A DNA stretch of 6,071 nt from Spirochaetales bacterium (lineage in GTDB: Bacteria; Spirochaetota; Spirochaetia; ARS1246). The stretch spans positions 1 to 6,071 of the forward strand of contig JAFGHN010000184.1 in the NCBI GenBank assembly GCA_016930115.1, written 5' to 3'. A program made the translations under genes and the position numbers. The notes under the pieces were generated by a model, which was not told the DNA's origin, made no database searches, and saw only the letters and a program-made list of their open reading frames with translations. Shown one piece after another: positions 5,428 through 6,071 of this stretch. Position 1 is the first letter of the stretch. Every line of letters begins with the position of its first letter.

Positions 5428-6069
5428 ATGAAAAAAACGGTGTTCCTGACAATCCTTATCGCGGCCGTCTTCGCTCTCCTCTCCTGCGCAACCACCGGTG
5501 AAGGCGACACCGGGGTAGGCGCGGCAGTTCAAGAAAGCGGGGCCCAAGGTGTCGCGGTTGAAGAAGACAACGCCCAGCCGGCCGATGTGACAACCGGCAC
5601 AGACGGCAGCAGGACCGAAGGCGTCACGAGCGGAGGCGAAGCGGGGACTCTTACGGAAATCGAACCTACCGGAACCGCCGTGGATCGCACGGAAGATTCC
5701 GAACCCGCCGCGAATAACGCGGAAACCGCCGGGGCTGGCGGCATCGCGCCCATCCCCTTTCAACCGCGCGTGGAGCCCGAGGCGCCGCTGACGGGACAAG
5801 AGATCAGTATCGTCCTGGATGCCAGCGCCTATGACGCGGTCACCTACGACTTCGGTGAAGGAGCAACCGAAAGGGCGACATATACCTATGAAAGTTTCGG
5901 TGTCAAAACAGTCACGGTAAGCGCCGTTTCGGTGAACGCGAGCGTATCGGCGCAGGTCGTTTTTCCGGTCAGAGGAAACGCCACACTCCGTGTTGAAAGA
6001 AACGAGGCGGAGCATGACGTTTTATGGAACCCCGTCTTGAATGCGGAGCTCGATGCCGGCGGGGATTTC
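5428..6069 (+). CDS. PKD-domain lipoprotein (N-terminal 214 residues, runs off right edge)
   Basis: The frame is open from an ATG at 5428 to the window edge, so the protein continues beyond it. Residues 1-20 are a lipoprotein signal peptide: MKK, a hydrophobic core and lipobox LLSC with the acylated cysteine at residue 20. Residues 21-118 form a low-complexity linker rich in Gly, Ala, Thr and Glu with few hydrophobics, probably disordered and holding the next domain away from the membrane. Residues about 119-187 resemble a PKD (Ig-like beta-sandwich) domain: PLTGQEISIVLDASAYDAVT, then YDFGEG (140-145), YTY (152-154) and GVKTVTVSA (158-166), the usual W/YDFGDG...Y...G.YTVTL pattern. PKD domains usually mediate binding at the cell surface and are not themselves enzymes; the missing C-terminus may hold the functional domain. 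The Shine-Dalgarno is weak (GGA at 5418-5420). An in-frame GTG lies at 5407, but the signal peptide favours 5428. It is transcribed divergently from argA. Confidence 0.85.
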   Translation, partial: MKKTVFLTILIAAVFALLSCATTGEGDTGVGAAVQESGAQGVAVEEDNAQPADVTTGTDGSRTEGVTSGGEAGTLTEIEPTGTAVDRTEDSEPAANNAETAGAGGIAPIPFQPRVEPEAPLTGQEISIVLDASAYDAVTYDFGEGATERATYTYESFGVKTVTVSAVSVNASVSAQVVFPVRGNATLRVERNEAEHDVLWNPVLNAELDAGGDF

Positions 6070-6071
6070 GA

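Noticed and set aside
5282..5452. N-terminal extension of ArgA
   Set aside because: It would translate the ribosome binding site and a GC-rich leader into an Arg-rich stretch and would overlap the divergent lipoprotein gene. The ATG at 5281 has a good Shine-Dalgarno and gives a normal ArgA length.
5353..6015. Minus-strand open frame of 220 codons
   Set aside because: It is antisense to the PKD lipoprotein and has no domain, signal or ribosome binding site.

Overview
The window reads as ordinary bacterial chromosome of moderate-to-high GC. It carries one compact four-gene operon on the minus strand, flanked by a lipoprotein gene on each side. Both lipoproteins have short lipoboxes (LGGC and LLSC) with the cysteine at residue 20. 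Together with a full-length ArgA-type N-acetylglutamate synthase and strong GGAGG ribosome binding sites, this suggests a free-living Gram-negative lineage. A spirochaete is my best guess, but this rests on general resemblance and is not firm.

Layout from left to right. (1) Positions 3-1139, minus strand: the first 379 residues of a secreted lipoprotein of unknown function, which runs off the left edge. (2) Positions 1140-1471: a 332-bp gap holding the lipoprotein's promoter region and a 129-bp element with perfect 25-bp terminal inverted repeats, flanked by an 8-bp direct repeat. I read the element as a MITE-like insertion, and it is the most distinctive thing in the window. (3) Positions 1472-5281, minus strand, transcribed right to left: argA (N-acetylglutamate synthase), an ABC-2 type ATPase, its membrane permease, and an EamA/DMT-family transporter. 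Gaps are 22 nt, a 10-nt overlap and 21 nt, so the four are very probably cotranscribed. (4) Positions 5282-5427: a 146-bp divergent intergenic region. (5) Positions 5428-6069, plus strand: the first 214 residues of a second lipoprotein, with a long acidic linker followed by a PKD-like domain. It runs off the right edge.

How the genes may work together: argA makes the first committed intermediate of arginine biosynthesis in the cytoplasm. The ATPase and permease should form one ABC-2 type export or membrane-remodelling complex, and the EamA protein is a second, independent inner-membrane carrier, often an exporter of amino acids or metabolites in this superfamily. Pairing argA with transporters and no other arg gene is mildly unusual, but no functional link can be shown from the sequence. 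I found no tRNA, rRNA, CRISPR array, prophage gene or defence system.
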